From the NCBI GenBank assembly GCA_933228895.1, contig OW121857.1, positions 71,853,672-71,917,671 of the forward strand: 64,000 nucleotides of DNA, given 5' to 3'. Positions 47,101 through 62,100 of the stretch are shown in pieces. The notes below the pieces were generated by a model. That model was not told where the DNA came from. It worked only from the letters and a program-made list of their open reading frames with translations, and searched no databases. The position numbers and the translations under genes were made by a program. This DNA comes from Platycnemis pennipes (taxonomy: Eukaryota; Arthropoda; Insecta; Odonata; Platycnemididae). The stretch's first letter is position 1; each line of letters starts with the position of its first letter.

Positions 47101-50100
47101 AGTTCCGACTACCTTCAACTGTACAATTGACCTCAAGTGTCTGTCACTTCACCCTAATAATTATTACTATAACTGCCTTTCTAGGAAACTTAAAAAAAAT
47201 TTCCTTCAATTGATGAAATGGCAGTAAATACCTGTCTCCAAGATGCATGTATTTTTTAGAAAATACCCTGAACTTAGTGAAGTTAAAGAATATTATATTA
47301 AATGCAGATAAACTCTTTATACTTTAGGCATGGGTGTATAATGTAATGAGCTGTAGTCTAGCATGTGAACAGTTCCTGGAAATGGTATTTATGCCTCAAG
47401 AAGTACCTTTTAATCCTTACTTCTCTCAAAGAGTTGACTATCACAGAGACAATCCAGAACCCTGGACCACATTCTAAAGATCAAATTCTGGATCTCTAGA
47501 GGGAATTTTTTCATGCTATTCAGTGAATGATATTATAAGTATATGGTCACTTGATCTAGAGAACGATATCATCTTAAAGAAGTTGGGGCTTGGATGCTTG
47601 AGATATTTGTGAGATGAGATGTCCTTAGGAAATTTTTGGAGTGATGGAGTTGATATTTCCTTTACATTAACTTCTGATGTATAGTTTTTATTACAGGAGA
47701 TTATTGTTACAGTCATCATGATAGGTCAAGTTATAAGATTGGTTTGGTGCAGCTTTTCACTCCAGTCTCCTATCAGCTTATTTCTTAATACTTGTATAAT
47801 TCTTCTCTTTTACATCCTTTGCTACTTCCTCCTTATGTACTATATTTTCTTCAAACCATGTTTCAAGATATGGCCAATTAGCTTGACCCATCTTCTAATT
47901 TTTCATCAATCTTCCCTTCCACTCTTCTCATGACTTCATTTGCTACTCTCTCTATCTGTTACATCATCATTATTATTCTGTAACTCCACATTTTGAATGC
48001 CTCCAGACTTAACATTTCTGTAACTGCATCCATCCATTTTTAACTGCCACGAAAATGCGTGCTCTAGATGTCAGTGCTAATTAATTGATTTCTTATTTCC
48101 AAGCTTGGATATCCACCTGTAAGTTAATCTCTTTCTGTGATCAAAAATTTAAGACCTTAATTTTTTATTGAAAGAGAGCAGGAAAATTCAATAGGATTTA
48201 TTGGTTTTTGCTTTGACATAGGTTTAGTTAAAGTCCCAATTTTTGTGCCACTAAATAAGGGCAAGAAGGATCAGTAACTAGTTTGTTATGGAATATGGAG
48301 GTAGGACAGGCATTATAGGCAGAACTTAAAGTAAAATAAAGTTGATAATGGATCGAAAGCCTGCTTGGGTAACCTGGAATGGGTAGCTAGGAATATATTT
48401 GGAGAAGCAAGTGATTATTTTCATTTTATTTATCCTGTGAGTGATAAAATTTTATTGGGACTTTTGTGCTTTTAATTTTTGAGATGGCATGGTGTACAGT
48501 TCCCAGTAGTTAAAATTAAACAACTACATATAACTTGTAAGCCTGAGTAAAATCTGCAATTACCATAAAAAGTGCCTGGAATATCATAAAGTGAGTTTTA
48601 TCTTCCTTGCTGGGAAAGTGTTGCATACGTATCGAATCACTATTTGCATTGAGTGAGAATACTTTAGGGATTTCATTTATTTTTCATAAGTAGCCAGTTT
48701 GATTCTGGAATCCTATCATGCTCTAGATTGCAGAACTATTTGCTTCCTTGTGGTATGAAGTTCTTAGTTGATTGAGTTTTGATGAGAATAGAACTCTGGA
48801 ATTTCGATATTTTGATGGATTTAGGATGAATCAGGTTGAATGATGAATTTCCTCTTATGACATAGTTCTACTTGGAAACTCTCGGGATAAAATTAGAATG
48901 ACAGTTTTCTGGATAGAGTAATTTGAGTGCTAAAAAAATTAATTGGAGTGGTGGATGGGGGGCTTCTGGAGGCCCCCTACATTTAACCTGCCCACCACTT
49001 GCAGACAGGGGACTAGAGGGCCACGGTAGAGGTATGGAGGAGGGTCACTCATCCAACCTCTGTCCAGGCCCAACGTTGCTCAACTTTGGTGATTCGGTGT
49101 GTCAACGTGGCTGGGCCCTTGCCCTGATTTTGACTGCTAAGTAGCGAATGTGACTTAGGGACTTAATCATCATTCAGTTTTGTTTGGTTCTTGGATGGTC
49201 TTTGTATCAAATTCTGCCATGGTGGCATGATCCATTAGCCTTATGTTAAGTGGTCTAGCTCTTCGTATTTTTTGCCAATTGCTGTACTGTGTAAGTCTTT
49301 ATTATTTACCTCCAATTCTAAGCTTGTTCCTCTCTTCAACATACATATTACTTATGCACATATTTCATTCCCCTCTGCTGTCTCATTCAAGTTTCCCTTG
49401 CCATTTTCCTTCTCCTCGCTGTTGTTACTTGTCTTTATCCGTCACGTAACGTCCTGTCCACAAATGTGATTGAGTTGATTATATTTAGATAGGAAATAGG
49501 GAAGAGAAATTTGGAGGGAACAGCCAATGTTGGTAGTGGTCAAATAAACATTGTTTTGAATATATCTCCAACTCACTGAAATTTGTTCAAAAGTGATTTA
49601 CTAGAAACTCAAGTTAAATGGCTACATTTTTGCTTTAATTTGATGCCAAAGGAACATTCCCATTTCTTTTTCTCAACTCTGGTTTTTTGTTTCTATACAG
49701 CAATAGAAGATGACTATATTGGGCCAGCTCTTGAAGATGGGAAAGTAAGTTTAAAGTTTATGGAGGAGCTAATGGAGTGTTACAAAAACCAAAAGAAACT
49801 TCATAGGAAGTATGCATACAAGGTATCTAACTTCAATGATTAAATCTCTTAAATAATAGCAGAAACTTGCCCAAGTTAGAAGTTTCTGCTAATTATTTGA
49901 TTAACTTGTAATAATTAAGGATGTGATAATATTTTAGTGGTTTGATGAGTTTCTTAAAAGTTATATATGAATGCAAACTTAGTTGCTTGTCAGATACAAG
50001 TGTTTGTTCTTCATGATATGTGAATTGTTGCTTCAGTAATGCAACTTATAAAATGGTAGTTATCAAGGAATGCAAGATGATTTTGTGCCATGGTAGGGTT

Positions 50101-53100
50101 AACCAATTTGTCCATCTGGTAACTTTATATTTTGCATGTCTGATGTAGTTAGGGTTTGTGAAAAAAATTCTTATTAGGGCACGGTTAAATGCTGATTAAC
50201 ATTGTGAACTTACATTAACATTTTTAGGACTTAATATGTCAATAATACCTGCCATGAAAAATATTTTTTGGAGAAATTGAAATACAGCTAGTTCCTTCTG
50301 TTTCTTATATGTACTACTGTTGCTGTGGGAAACTGCCAGGAGAAATGATATGGTTTAGTTTCTTCCTTTTGATCCATAAATATGTAACATATAAATACAA
50401 TGGAAAGTTTAAATACTCCTGAGTCATGAAACCTTGGCCCTTATTATTCATCTCACTCTGTTCATTCCAAATATTTTTCTATGAAACGGAAAGCTGCTGA
50501 TGCAAACTTATGGTAAAACATAACTTACTGATAAATGTGTTGCAGAAGCATGCAATAGACATTGCAGTAAGGCTTAAGTCAGCAGTAACTTCCCCAATCT
50601 GTACCTGTACTGGGCTAATAATTTTACTAATTTACTTGTTTACGTTTACAACAGTGTTTTTCCTTTGCAAAGCTTAAATTTTCCACACAGGGAAGATTCA
50701 TTTTTGTGTATGTTGAGGAAAATCTGAATCTTAACAAGGTTACATTCTTAATAACTGCCAATGTTTCGATGGACAGCGCAGCTATTGAAGTGTTGGCTGA
50801 AATAAGCAATGTGACCTGGTCAAGATCCCAGCTAGCCTGCTATAACTGCATATGCATCAAAAAGCATCAAAACGTCTAAATTATAATTTTTTTCATAAAT
50901 AGTCATTCTCCTTTGACAAATAAAACTTTTTGTTGTTTTAAAATTAATAACAGGCTTTTAAAAATTGTATTCCTAACTTAGTGTTAACCTGTCTGTTGAA
51001 AAAATAAGGCGATGTTAGTGAGAGGGGAATTTTAAAACTGAAAGAATTTTCCTTGAGAGTGTAGAATTAAAAAGTGCTCACTCTTGCAATGGGGAATGGA
51101 CTGTAGTTAAATTGAATTTGCCCTCTCAGTTCTACTTTTAAATATATAAAGGTGTAAATATGCTTAGATATTTCCATGGAACTAACATGATAGAATTGGA
51201 AATATTCATTGTTTTCAAGGAAAAGTTTATGGAATCAGATGCTGAATATGTTGTACACTCTGTGTGTTCATCTGTATCTCAGACATGTCCAAAATCTCTG
51301 TGGAACAGATTTTTATATAATTTGCGTAGAATTTGGTTTGTATTGAACTTTTTTGAGAGTTGTAAAGTTTTTGGTACTGATTCCTAAAATGTTGTTGAGC
51401 GTCTGCTGAAAAGTAATTAATGCTCGTAACTGCAGATACCTTATGTGAATAGTCAGAATTTGTAATTGCTGGTTTCCATAATAATTTTTACGCCTAACTG
51501 ATCATGTTATTCATTGCTTGATCTTTGGATTTTTGTCAGGTCTATTTAAATGCTGGGAAAAATGTTGCATTTTTTGTTGGTTTTAAATTTCTAATAGCAG
51601 TTGCTAACTCTGGAATGGCTACCGTGTTGAAGAGACTTTGAGTGGATAATAAGGTTGGGAAAAGTGAATTGCAGCAAAAATTTTTTTTTTGTTTTCAGAC
51701 AATTTTAGATTATGCTATCAAATAACTCTCTCATGAAAAAATTATAGGGTTGTGAAATTAATTTGTAACTGATATTTCAGATACTTCTTGACATTAAGCA
51801 GTGGTTCATGGCTCAGCCGTCCTTGGTTGATATAACTGTACCAGATGAGGAGAAATTCACAATTTGTGGAGATATTCATGGTCAATTTTATGACCTAATG
51901 AATATATTCAAATTGAACGGCCTTCCTTCTGAGAAGAATCCATATGTATCCTTTAATATGGTATAAGATCATATTTTAGTTTATATATTTTCTTGAAGAT
52001 ATATTTCATAACTTTTTGTTCTGGGTCATGACAGCAATTACCGTATTCCTCTGAATACAGTCCCCCCCTCTTTGGCCGAAATATTCACGGAAAAAGTCTG
52101 GGGGGACTGTATTTGAGCTCAAGGCACCTAATGTCCGTTGTAAAATTCCATCCCCGGAGTTTAAAGGTCAATATGTATCTCAAAAATGGGTTGTTCAATT
52201 TTAAAATAAAGTATATTGAACTAAAGCTTATTTATATATGCGTTTATTATTGTCAAAAATATATTTTGAAGTTAGTTTTTTTTTTAATTTTTCGACCGAG
52301 ACAGATAAAAAGGTCGGAATTTTTTTTCAAGTTATGGGAAGAAAGTTTAACTTTGACGCCCACTTGAAGATAAACAAGAAAAGCCACTTCTCTTTTCTTC
52401 GTATAAGATATGGAATGTATATTTATCTTAGACTAAACAAAGTTTAAAATAGATTACTCAGTTAACAATTACATTACCACAAATTTTAAAAACATGTGTT
52501 ATCTCAGCTTGCAGAAGTCTGAAATACATTTCGTCTTGAAAGTATTCTATGTGTTTGAAAACTAAGCACGCGTAAAATGATTTAACAAATTGAGAGAATT
52601 AGATATGCTTTCAACATGTATATATTTATTTCGGAAACTAAGATCCACGTGACAGGACTTTCGGCCAGGAGAGATAAGCTGCTTGAGATTGCCAAGTTGT
52701 AAGCTACCGTAGGTACCGCGCACACCAAACACCATGCAAGAAAATTTCTCTAGTATGCAAAGGAAAAATATCCTTGCTTATGCTTGAATAAAGCTGCATA
52801 TTCACTAAAATAAAAGATCACTAGATCAAGTGACACTTATTAATCCTCTCCCTTTCCATCGCATCCAAATTATCTAAGTATAATCAATTACAAGCTCCTG
52901 GTTTGTAGTATCATGAAGTTTCCTTGTATGGTAGAGGAAAGTACTCTCTATATAATGACTAAGTAAGGGGTGGAATATGGCCTTAGGCGTTGACGGACTC
53001 CAAAATACTTATCCTAAAGGAAATTACTCTTATAAAAATCAGGTAAAACCTGATGTCAAAAAGAATGCTCAGTGTTTAAATTCATTGTCACGATTTCTGC

Positions 53101-56100
53101 ATGCATGTCATCATGATGTGAGAAATATACCATATTTTTCCGCAAATAATATGAATTTTTCTGCATGGAAATTCATCAAGAAAGTTGGTTGCATATAATA
53201 TATGGTTACAAACATGCATTTTAGAGAATCATGTTTTTATTTGGGCTGTAACAGTCGTGGTACTTATAGAATGCTTGGTCAGGAAACTACCTAAGTGGAG
53301 TGGTGTGTAAGTGAGTGTGCTATGAGTAAGATTTATCTATAGGCAGCCATACTGTAAAGGTGATGTTTTTTAGCACTAAATGGTTGATGATTAGTACATA
53401 AAAACTATGTAAAATACAATTTTCTCAAAACAAGGTGTATTTCGTCAACAGAAATAAGAAAATTCTTGCATTTTGCAGGTGAAATTTTGGATATTGTACG
53501 TGGAAAATTACATTACTTTTTTTAAATTTCTAATAACTTTCTAAAACTTACAGAGCATCAAATGATTGTAACTCAAACATGAATTTATCCATAGTGGAAA
53601 ACTTCCACCATATCTCGCCGGAATTCGTTTCCTCTATCAAACATGAAATGGTGATGAACCTTGAATATTGTATTTTTTCTCTGTAATTTCTACTGTAGTA
53701 TATGCTTCCTTATTTATTAATCAAAGCTGGTAATTTGACTACAATAAGATGTTACCGTATGACTATTAGTCCTCCAAAGGCCATTCATATAGTTTCTGGG
53801 AGAATGTTTTGATATTAAATGTGGAAATGTCTATGAATAGCTATAAATTACATTGTGTTGTCACCTTGACTGTAATTAGCTTTTTAATGGCGATTTTGTC
53901 GATCGAGGATCCTTTTCTGTAGAGTGCATTTTCACTCTTTTTGGATTTAAGTTATTGTATCCTAATCATTTCTTTATGTCAAGAGGTAAGGACACCTTTT
54001 TGTTTTCTTTAACTTTAGAATTAGAGTAAAGTTGGTTGGTTGTAGGTGTGATAATATATGGCAACAAAAATTTGGAGAAAAATGTTGCCTAAGGTTTCTG
54101 AGATTTTTCTTCCAAGCTTCTCTTGAGTTTTTAAATCCTCCATGCTTGTGATAAAGTTATTTTTTTATGTGTTCCATTTCACCTATTTTCTGTTGTCATT
54201 GGTAGCATTGCCTTCTACCAATGATAGTGACGATAATGTGATTTTTTTCACTAAAACTAATGGAGTTTGTCCCCCTTTCTTGTTATTTCCTGATGTAAAT
54301 TTAATGATTAGAAATGGCCTCAAGATTTTCTTGCATTTTATAACTTCTTCATAGTCCTTAATTAATTCATTACATTGTACATAACCCATGAGATTATCCA
54401 GAATCCTACAACCCATGATTTGCCAGTAGTGTCTCTGCCTTGGGTTGCAGTTGGACATTAGGCCAGCATCTTATGGGCCGAGGTTAAAGCTATTGGCATT
54501 GCCTGTCTATATTTATTCTTTCACTGCTAGCCTTCATTTAACTCACAAGCTAGATGTGCACTCTCCATCATTCATTTATTTTTGTAATTCTGTTATGGCT
54601 AATTTTAATGCAGCTGAAATTATGGAAATTTTTAACCTTAATGGATGTTGATTATTTTTTCAACTAAAGTGTAGTAATCATGAAACATTTCAATGCTCAT
54701 ACTATCCAGGTAGTTAAATTTCTCCACCCTCTCTAGCTTGTTACCTACTTTTAAATTTAATATGGCCCATTTGTTCCTCAAAAATCTGATGACACACTTT
54801 TCTTATCATTTCTCTTCTTTCTATATCTGAATTTGTAATGTCTCTAGTATTTTTTAAGCCCTGGCTGACTAGTGTTTGATCATTGCAAATCTCATTGACT
54901 TTATCAATATTCTACCTACTTTTACTCCTACCTTACATTCACAGGGTTCATACTGGTCAGGGAAGTCATGGAAATGTCAGGGAAATAAAAATCGGGACTT
55001 GAAGTCATAGAAATGTCAGGGAAATTAGATTCTGGTCAGGGAAAAACTCCAGAGGTGAAGCAATAAGATGAAAATCGTGGTTGAATGCGTGGAGCATTGC
55101 TGCACTTGAGTGGTGAAGTGTGCATTTTGTTGCCATCCTGGCTGGGCGGCACAGGGTAGTGCCGATTTGGCGGCTCGCTAGGGCTCAGGATCTGGCTGCT
55201 TGGTCTGCTCGTCCGTCATGCCGGCTGCCTTGCCTGTCTGCCAGCTCAGGCTGGCTGCTGCCTGTTTGTTTTATTCTCGGTACCGGTGCCCAGTTGTGGC
55301 ATGATCATCGTGAGGGAGGATGCATGGAGGGTGCATGGGTGGAAGGAAGGAGCTCCCAACATCCAGGTACGTTTCTTTGAAGTTAAATATTCTTCAGAGC
55401 ATTTCTTTGTTCCTGTGTGTACTCGATCGTTGTACTGTACCACTTCCGCAGTAGGTACTCAGAATACATGTGCCTCATCTCATTACGGAATGACTTTACT
55501 CAATACATACCTACAGTTCATTTCCCGTGTTTTTTTCCAGAGGCCATGGCACTGCCCAAGCAGACCGTCTTTTGGATTGGCTGGTAGTTCCACAATTTGC
55601 CAGGATCATCACTCGTGCCAATTATGAAACGGATGCCTACTGTTCCCTGCCAAATTCTGTGCAGTTAGGTGGTTAGAAAATGAGTCAGTGGCCTTGACTG
55701 ACATCAAAACTATGTCAGTGGCCTTGACTGACATCAAAACTATCCCAACCATGGAAAATTTTGTTACTGCAATTCAAGAGGAAAAGTAAAGATAGATTTG
55801 AAAAGTTTTAGGGACATGGAGCACGGGCTCACAGATGTTCTGCTGCCCGCAAAACTTGCATTTTTTGCGTACATTGTGCAGCAAGTGAAGCTTTTTTAAA
55901 GGAGTATCAATGTTCCCAACCAATTGATTCTTTTCTTGTACACCGACCTCTATTCAAATGGAAGGACATTATGGGGCATTTTGTGAACCAAAAAGTAATT
56001 GATGAGGCTAGGTGCATTGCAGACATCTACATTTCCAAAGAAGAGAATTTACTCTCTGTGTCTTGTGTAAAGTTGGGTAATGCTGTAAAAGCAGAGCTGC

Positions 56101-59100
56101 AAAAAGTAACCATGAGTGCAGACATTATGAAGCAGTTTAAGACTGACTGTTGCACTATCCAAGTAAAAATGAGCAAAACTCTAAATGATAAGTTGCTTGT
56201 AAGTCATAAGTACAGGGTAGCTAAGTATGTAACTTTGTGTGATCCAGCTCTCATTTTTATCAATTTGAGTGCTAGTAAGACTAGATTATCATTGGTTGTG
56301 CAGTCATTCATGGCAAGGAACTGGTTGTCTGGACGAAACTCTGACCAGATTGAAACAGAGTTCAACTTCCTAACATCAAATGCTCAGTTTAATTCTGATT
56401 GTAAGAGTTATCGCGAGCTGACGAAAGGGTTGACCACTTTCCCGAGAATGTATTTAGAGGGTCAAGAGAAGTACAAAAACTTGTCTCTTTCCTGAGAAAA
56501 GTACTGATTCTCAGCCATGATCAAGCCTTTGTTGAGAGGGGGTTCTCAATCAACAAGAACCTTATTGTGGAAAACCAGCTGGAAGAGTTGCTTGTTGCCC
56601 AGCATCATGTTTACGACACCGTCAAGTCAGCAGAGAGTATCAAGTCGCTTGAAATCAACAAGAAACTCATCACTGCTTACCACTTGCCTAGGAGAAATCA
56701 CAAGGATGTCCTGCAAAGGAAAAATGAAGAAGACCAGAAAGAGAGAGAGAAGGAGGCAAAGAAGAGGTCACTGGTGCAAAACTTGGCTGATCTGAAGGTC
56801 AAGAGGGCTAAGTTAGCATCTGAGAAGGCTGCGGAAATAAGTACAATGGATGATGAAATTGCTACAATAATGGCAAGCGTGGATAAGTTTCATTTTTTGT
56901 AATGATTTGTTTGATTTATAAGCAAAGACTGCTTAGATTTAACATTTTGTTTTGATTTTGAATTTTGACTGGAATATGTTACTTTCCTAGAATAAATAAA
57001 TTTTATTTCACAGTATAACTTGCTGCATTTTTCCATCAAACCCCTATATACAGTAGAGCCCCACTAATTCGGGCCCCGCTAATTCGGGCCCCGCTAATTC
57101 GGGTTTCTGGATAAATCAAAAAAAAATAAAAATTTTACTCACTAAAATATTACAAGTTAAAAACTTCTAATAGTCAATTTTGTTTGTTTTACATATTTTG
57201 TGTTTTGTCACGATGTTTTAAAGTATGTAATCTTATATTTTTCTTACGTTTTTAGTGCATCTTGTATATCCTTATATGCTTGAGAACCATGAATGACCTT
57301 CAAAAATGTTTTAGGGTCGTTCCTACGGCAATAAAACCACTTTAAATGTTTAATTCGGGTTTTTAGTTAATTCGGGAATTAGACGGACACAATTAGCCCG
57401 AATTAGAGGGGTTCTACTGTATTAAAAAAAAAATTCAATTTCATATACGACTGCTTTGCCATTGATATAAAGCCAGGGAAATTTAAAAAATTGGGACTGG
57501 AAATCAGGGAAATTGAAAATGAAAAATTGGTGTGAACCCTGATTCACCATTTAGTTCGAGTACATGCTAAAATGTACAAATGATAATGGACAGTCCCTAT
57601 ATTACCATTCCATCTTATTCTTCATTGATTACTCTCAGTTGCATCTTTTATACCATTTTGTAACTTAGGGATCATTTTTCCTCTCTCCTGTCTGCTCCTA
57701 TTTTCTGAAACATTTCCATTAAATTTTCCTGCCTTACTCTGTAACCCAAAATTTTGCAGTCCTATTGGTGACGAAGTATGGTAATTGTAAGCACCTTTGA
57801 CCCTGGTCAGTATTTCATCACTGAAATCCTTATATAATTTTGAACAAGGCTAACCAAAAGTAGCAAAAGGATAGCCATGTTTGTTGCTGGGATATTAACC
57901 CTTTTACTGTGAAAGGACCGATCTATCGGCGCATTTAACTCGTGCGAAAACTGTGGAGGGCTGATTTTTCGGCCGAGTTATTTTGGTATGGTTCTCGAGG
58001 TCTTCATTATCTGTGGTGTGTAGGCTTTCCTAATCACATTGATGTTAGTGCTGACTCATGTGTTGGCATATTTTTTTTGCTTTGTGTCAGCACATCCTCA
58101 GACCTTTGCTGTTGCACGATTTCTCAAAATGGCACCACATTTTTAGAAAAAACACCAAAATTTCGTTCAGCAGTAAAAGGGTTAATAATGAGACTGTGAC
58201 TAGTCATTTATTATCAGTGTGTTCGAAGTGCTTCTGAAGATTTTTGTTCTGAATTTTAAGGAAGCTCTGTGCCAAGGGTTAATTTTGATAACACACTTAA
58301 AGCTGAGGGTGATGAATACGCCTGAACTTTGGGAAATGCAGCTGACACATTGTGCATGAAGTCCTCGACTGTTGTAATGGGTACATGATGTTAGGAGCTT
58401 TATTAGTCAGATGTTTATGAGCTTAATATGTATGATCTTTTCAAAACTTCTCATCCACCAAGTTGTTTTCACACAGGTAATTGGCTTGTCTGCTATCCTT
58501 GTAAAATGTTGTTAACTGTTCTAGAAACCCGCCAACTGTTGAGCAAATGTAAAAGAAAAGGATAGTATTAATAATAAGAGGTTCTATCTCTGAACCTTAT
58601 AAATATTCCCATGTAAGCGGGTTGGTTTGCCAGAGGGCATTTCTCAATAGACCTTTCAAGTAGATACACTGTTTGGTAATTTTTTGTGATATATTAAGAA
58701 AATTACAGTATTTTTTGTAAAAGAAAACACTGTCATATTTTTATTTTTTTGATCATGTAGTAGCAACCAGTTAACAACTTCATCACATACAATATGTAGT
58801 TTCATGTTGTACATTAGGTTGTGTGGTAGTACTCTTATTAAAAGTGTGTTATCTCTGCTAATATCTATGAGTTACACAATTTCATACCATATGGTGGTAA
58901 ATATTTGTCATGAAGTCAAGGTTGCAAACTGTGAAAAACATTATTGGAGTTGCTGTCTGATATCCATAATAGCTAGCGTAAATCTTGTTGTTTGTCTTGA
59001 GTTATATCAGTCTCATTATCACCTTTGACCATCCAATTTCAGGAAACCATGAAAGTCTTACAATGAACCAAATGTATGGTTTTGAAGGGGAGGTTAAAGT

Positions 59101-62100
59101 GAAGTATACAGACCAAATGTCAGAACTTTTTACTGAAGTGTATAACTGGCTTCCTCTGGCCCATTGTATAAACAAACGGGTTCTTGTAAGTATGCATATT
59201 TTTATTATTTATTTTTACAATTGAAAACTTTGATGATATGTTATCTATGTGATTATGATTTTTAAGGTAATGCATGGAGGACTGTTTTCCCGGGATGATG
59301 TTACTTTGGATGAAATTAGGAAGATTGATCGCAATAGGCAACCTCCTGAAGATGGTAAGTTAAAGAATTTATTAGTTGCCATAAATGTTCATATTCTTTT
59401 GATGGTCTAGAATAAGTGGATATTTTGGGAAATAATGGAAAATTTGTTTGCAGTATATGAAAAAGGGAGAAATTGTGAAAATTATCAAAATTTGTTTATT
59501 ATAATTCTTAAAAGGTCAATTTGAGTGCAAGCTGCTGATTTATGGTTCTTTTGTATCATTTTATAATTTATTTATGTGCATTGCATCAAGGTACAAAAGC
59601 ATTGTATTATTGAGACAATTATCTATTTAAATAAGTCCCTATATAAATATATTTAAATATATATATCATGAGACAAAAATGTACAAAATATGGCTGCTTA
59701 AAAAATAAGCCTTCTCATTTTTTTGAAATTGAGTTTGTATTTCTTTTAGATTTGTTGATATTTGGGTGAACAATTATTATGTTAAAGTCATTACAATAGG
59801 CTTGGTGCTAATACATATGCTGCTGGTATGTATTAGGTTACATTTTTTTCCTTACATGTATGCAACATTAATGTTCATATGTGCTCTTATGAATACACAT
59901 ATCAGATCCTTTATCCCAATTACATTATTCATATAGGTAACCCATGCTTAACAACAGGGATAAGTTCTTATAAAGTGCCACATGTAATTTTGTTTTAAGT
60001 GAATGATGAAAGGCACTAAAGAACCATATAATTCATGGGTAATATGTAAGAGGATTATTATATTTGGAACTAGGAAACATCATGACAAATTCAATAACAT
60101 TTTTATGAGTGACATTACAAGAAAAATTTATTATTACAAATTTTTATGTTAAATATATCATAATCACTTCATTTTTTGGGGAGGGATTAGCCTGCAAGAT
60201 TGCATATTGTTACAGTTTCCAAATATACTGTGTTACACCATTGAGACATCACTTGTTGCGACATTCTATCCCACTTGGCTTGTAATTTGAATCACTTAAC
60301 CTCTCTGTTTCACTACAGTCATGGTTTTTGAGGCATCTAAATACTCTCATTCGTTTTGAATCACTAACTGGGTATTGAGAATGCCTTCTTCTCTTTAGTG
60401 ATGAAAAGGTAATATTGCTTGTATTTTTATTGTCCTGGTGCATGAGAGGCTGAAGCTTTCCCCGTGACTGTGATTAGAGGTTGAGGCCGTGTTCAGGACT
60501 CAGCCAGCAAAAGTGAATGGAACAACACAAAGTTGGTTTTTATACCATAATGGATTTGTTTCACAGAGTAAGAACAATATGATTTTAATAAGGTAGTTTC
60601 CTTTATCAAAGAAAACAGAATTTATTAATTGTGATTGCCCCACCATAAATTTATTTGTTATAAGCAAATAATTTGGATTAATAAATCCCAGTTAATAAGA
60701 AAATTAAATGTTAATTTTAAGTTCATTTGAATGAGCCCAGAAATGGCAGAACTCCACAAGCCATCAATAATCAAGAAAATTTGTTTACAGTAAACACCAT
60801 TATAAAAATATTTAAAAAAATATTTACTTCTCCAAGGATTACAACAAACATATAAGAAACAAAGTATTGACCCAAGAACATAATCTCATTCAACACCAGT
60901 GACTTCATAAAGCATATTTAGATTACATAGAGCTCAATTGAAGTATGCAGAGCACTTTACAAGATTAAATGATCTATGTCAACCCAGCAGCTTTATACTA
61001 TGATAAATTTCTAAACATTTAATTAATTTACATATATGGAAGAGTTTAAAAAGTCGAAATCTATTATGTTAGCTGATCGCATCATTCTATCTATGGGAAA
61101 AAAAACAGTAGTTAGTGCGATGCCAGTTAGTTGCAAACATCAATTATTGCCTAGTACTTTTTGGGGAATGTGAAAATTTATTTGAGCAAGAAGAATAGAA
61201 CTGTCAATGAATGAGTGAATTAATGTATATAAAAAGATTACATCAATATCTTCTAATAATTAGTTCTTCTAATAATCATCTATCTACAAGGTTATTTAAT
61301 TTTAGATTTATTCTAATGTGTTGACAGTCTATTTCTTCTCTAGGAATACCAATCTTGTAGCCAAATATTTTTAAGAATTTTGTTTGAACTGATTCTTAAC
61401 TCTATATTTGCCTTGTTGATGATATAACAGTTACATAGTTTGCTGTGAGAGGCACAGGGATTGTTCGTCACCTGAACTGAATTTCTAAGTCGATAAGCTC
61501 TGGTACACTTATATTAGGTAATAATGAGACAGCAATAGTTTACATCACATTTTAGGCGATTGAAATTTTTCACTTTTTAATTAATTGGGAAAAATACTTC
61601 GCATCATTTTTAAATCCTACGGTTTCACATATGGTCCTTCAGGGATTATAAACTTTTGATCAAGACAATAAAAAAAGAGGAAACTACCCTATTCTTTGAC
61701 TGATAATACTGTGCCTATCCCTTGCCTAGTACAGATTTAGGAGTCATTCTTATTCACTTGGTGGTTAATGCAAAAATTGTTTTGATTTTTAAGGGTCAGT
61801 AGATTCGTCCATATGCTTTACCCTCTTAGTGCTGACCTTCTTCCTGGGGTGGTGAAAATGAGAATGAGGAACAATGAGAGAAATGAGGAGGGTAATTTAA
61901 TAAAATGTAGCACCTTAGGGAAAAAAAGCATCATGAAGTTTTTGTTATATATATCCATGTGTGGTTTTTTTAACATGATTTAAGTTGAACTAATTAATAA
62001 TGACACTATTTTTCGACATTGACTGAAAAATAAATATTATTTAGTCTCGTGAAGTTGAACAATATTTTTATATTGGGTCGATATATCGGCCCACCGCACT

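Larger units (their letters stand above)
54942..57541 (+). mobile_element. hAT-like DNA transposon with CAGGGTTCA ends
   Basis: A 2600-base unit whose ends CAGGGTTCATAC (54942) and GTGTGAACCCTG (ending 57541) form inverted repeats. Subterminal repeats of GGTCAGGGAA/GTCAGGGAAAT type lie inside both ends. The word ATTCA flanks it on both sides (54937-54941 and 57542-57546). This is shorter than the usual 8-base hAT duplication, so the superfamily call rests mainly on the coding remnant. It contains a nested pogo/Tigger-like MITE (57051-57419). In PP5 intron 6, sense direction. Confidence 0.78.

Noticed and set aside
55120..55627. Frames rich in Ala/Arg/Leu near the left end of the hAT-like element
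   Set aside because: No similarity to the transposase; more GC-rich filler within the element.
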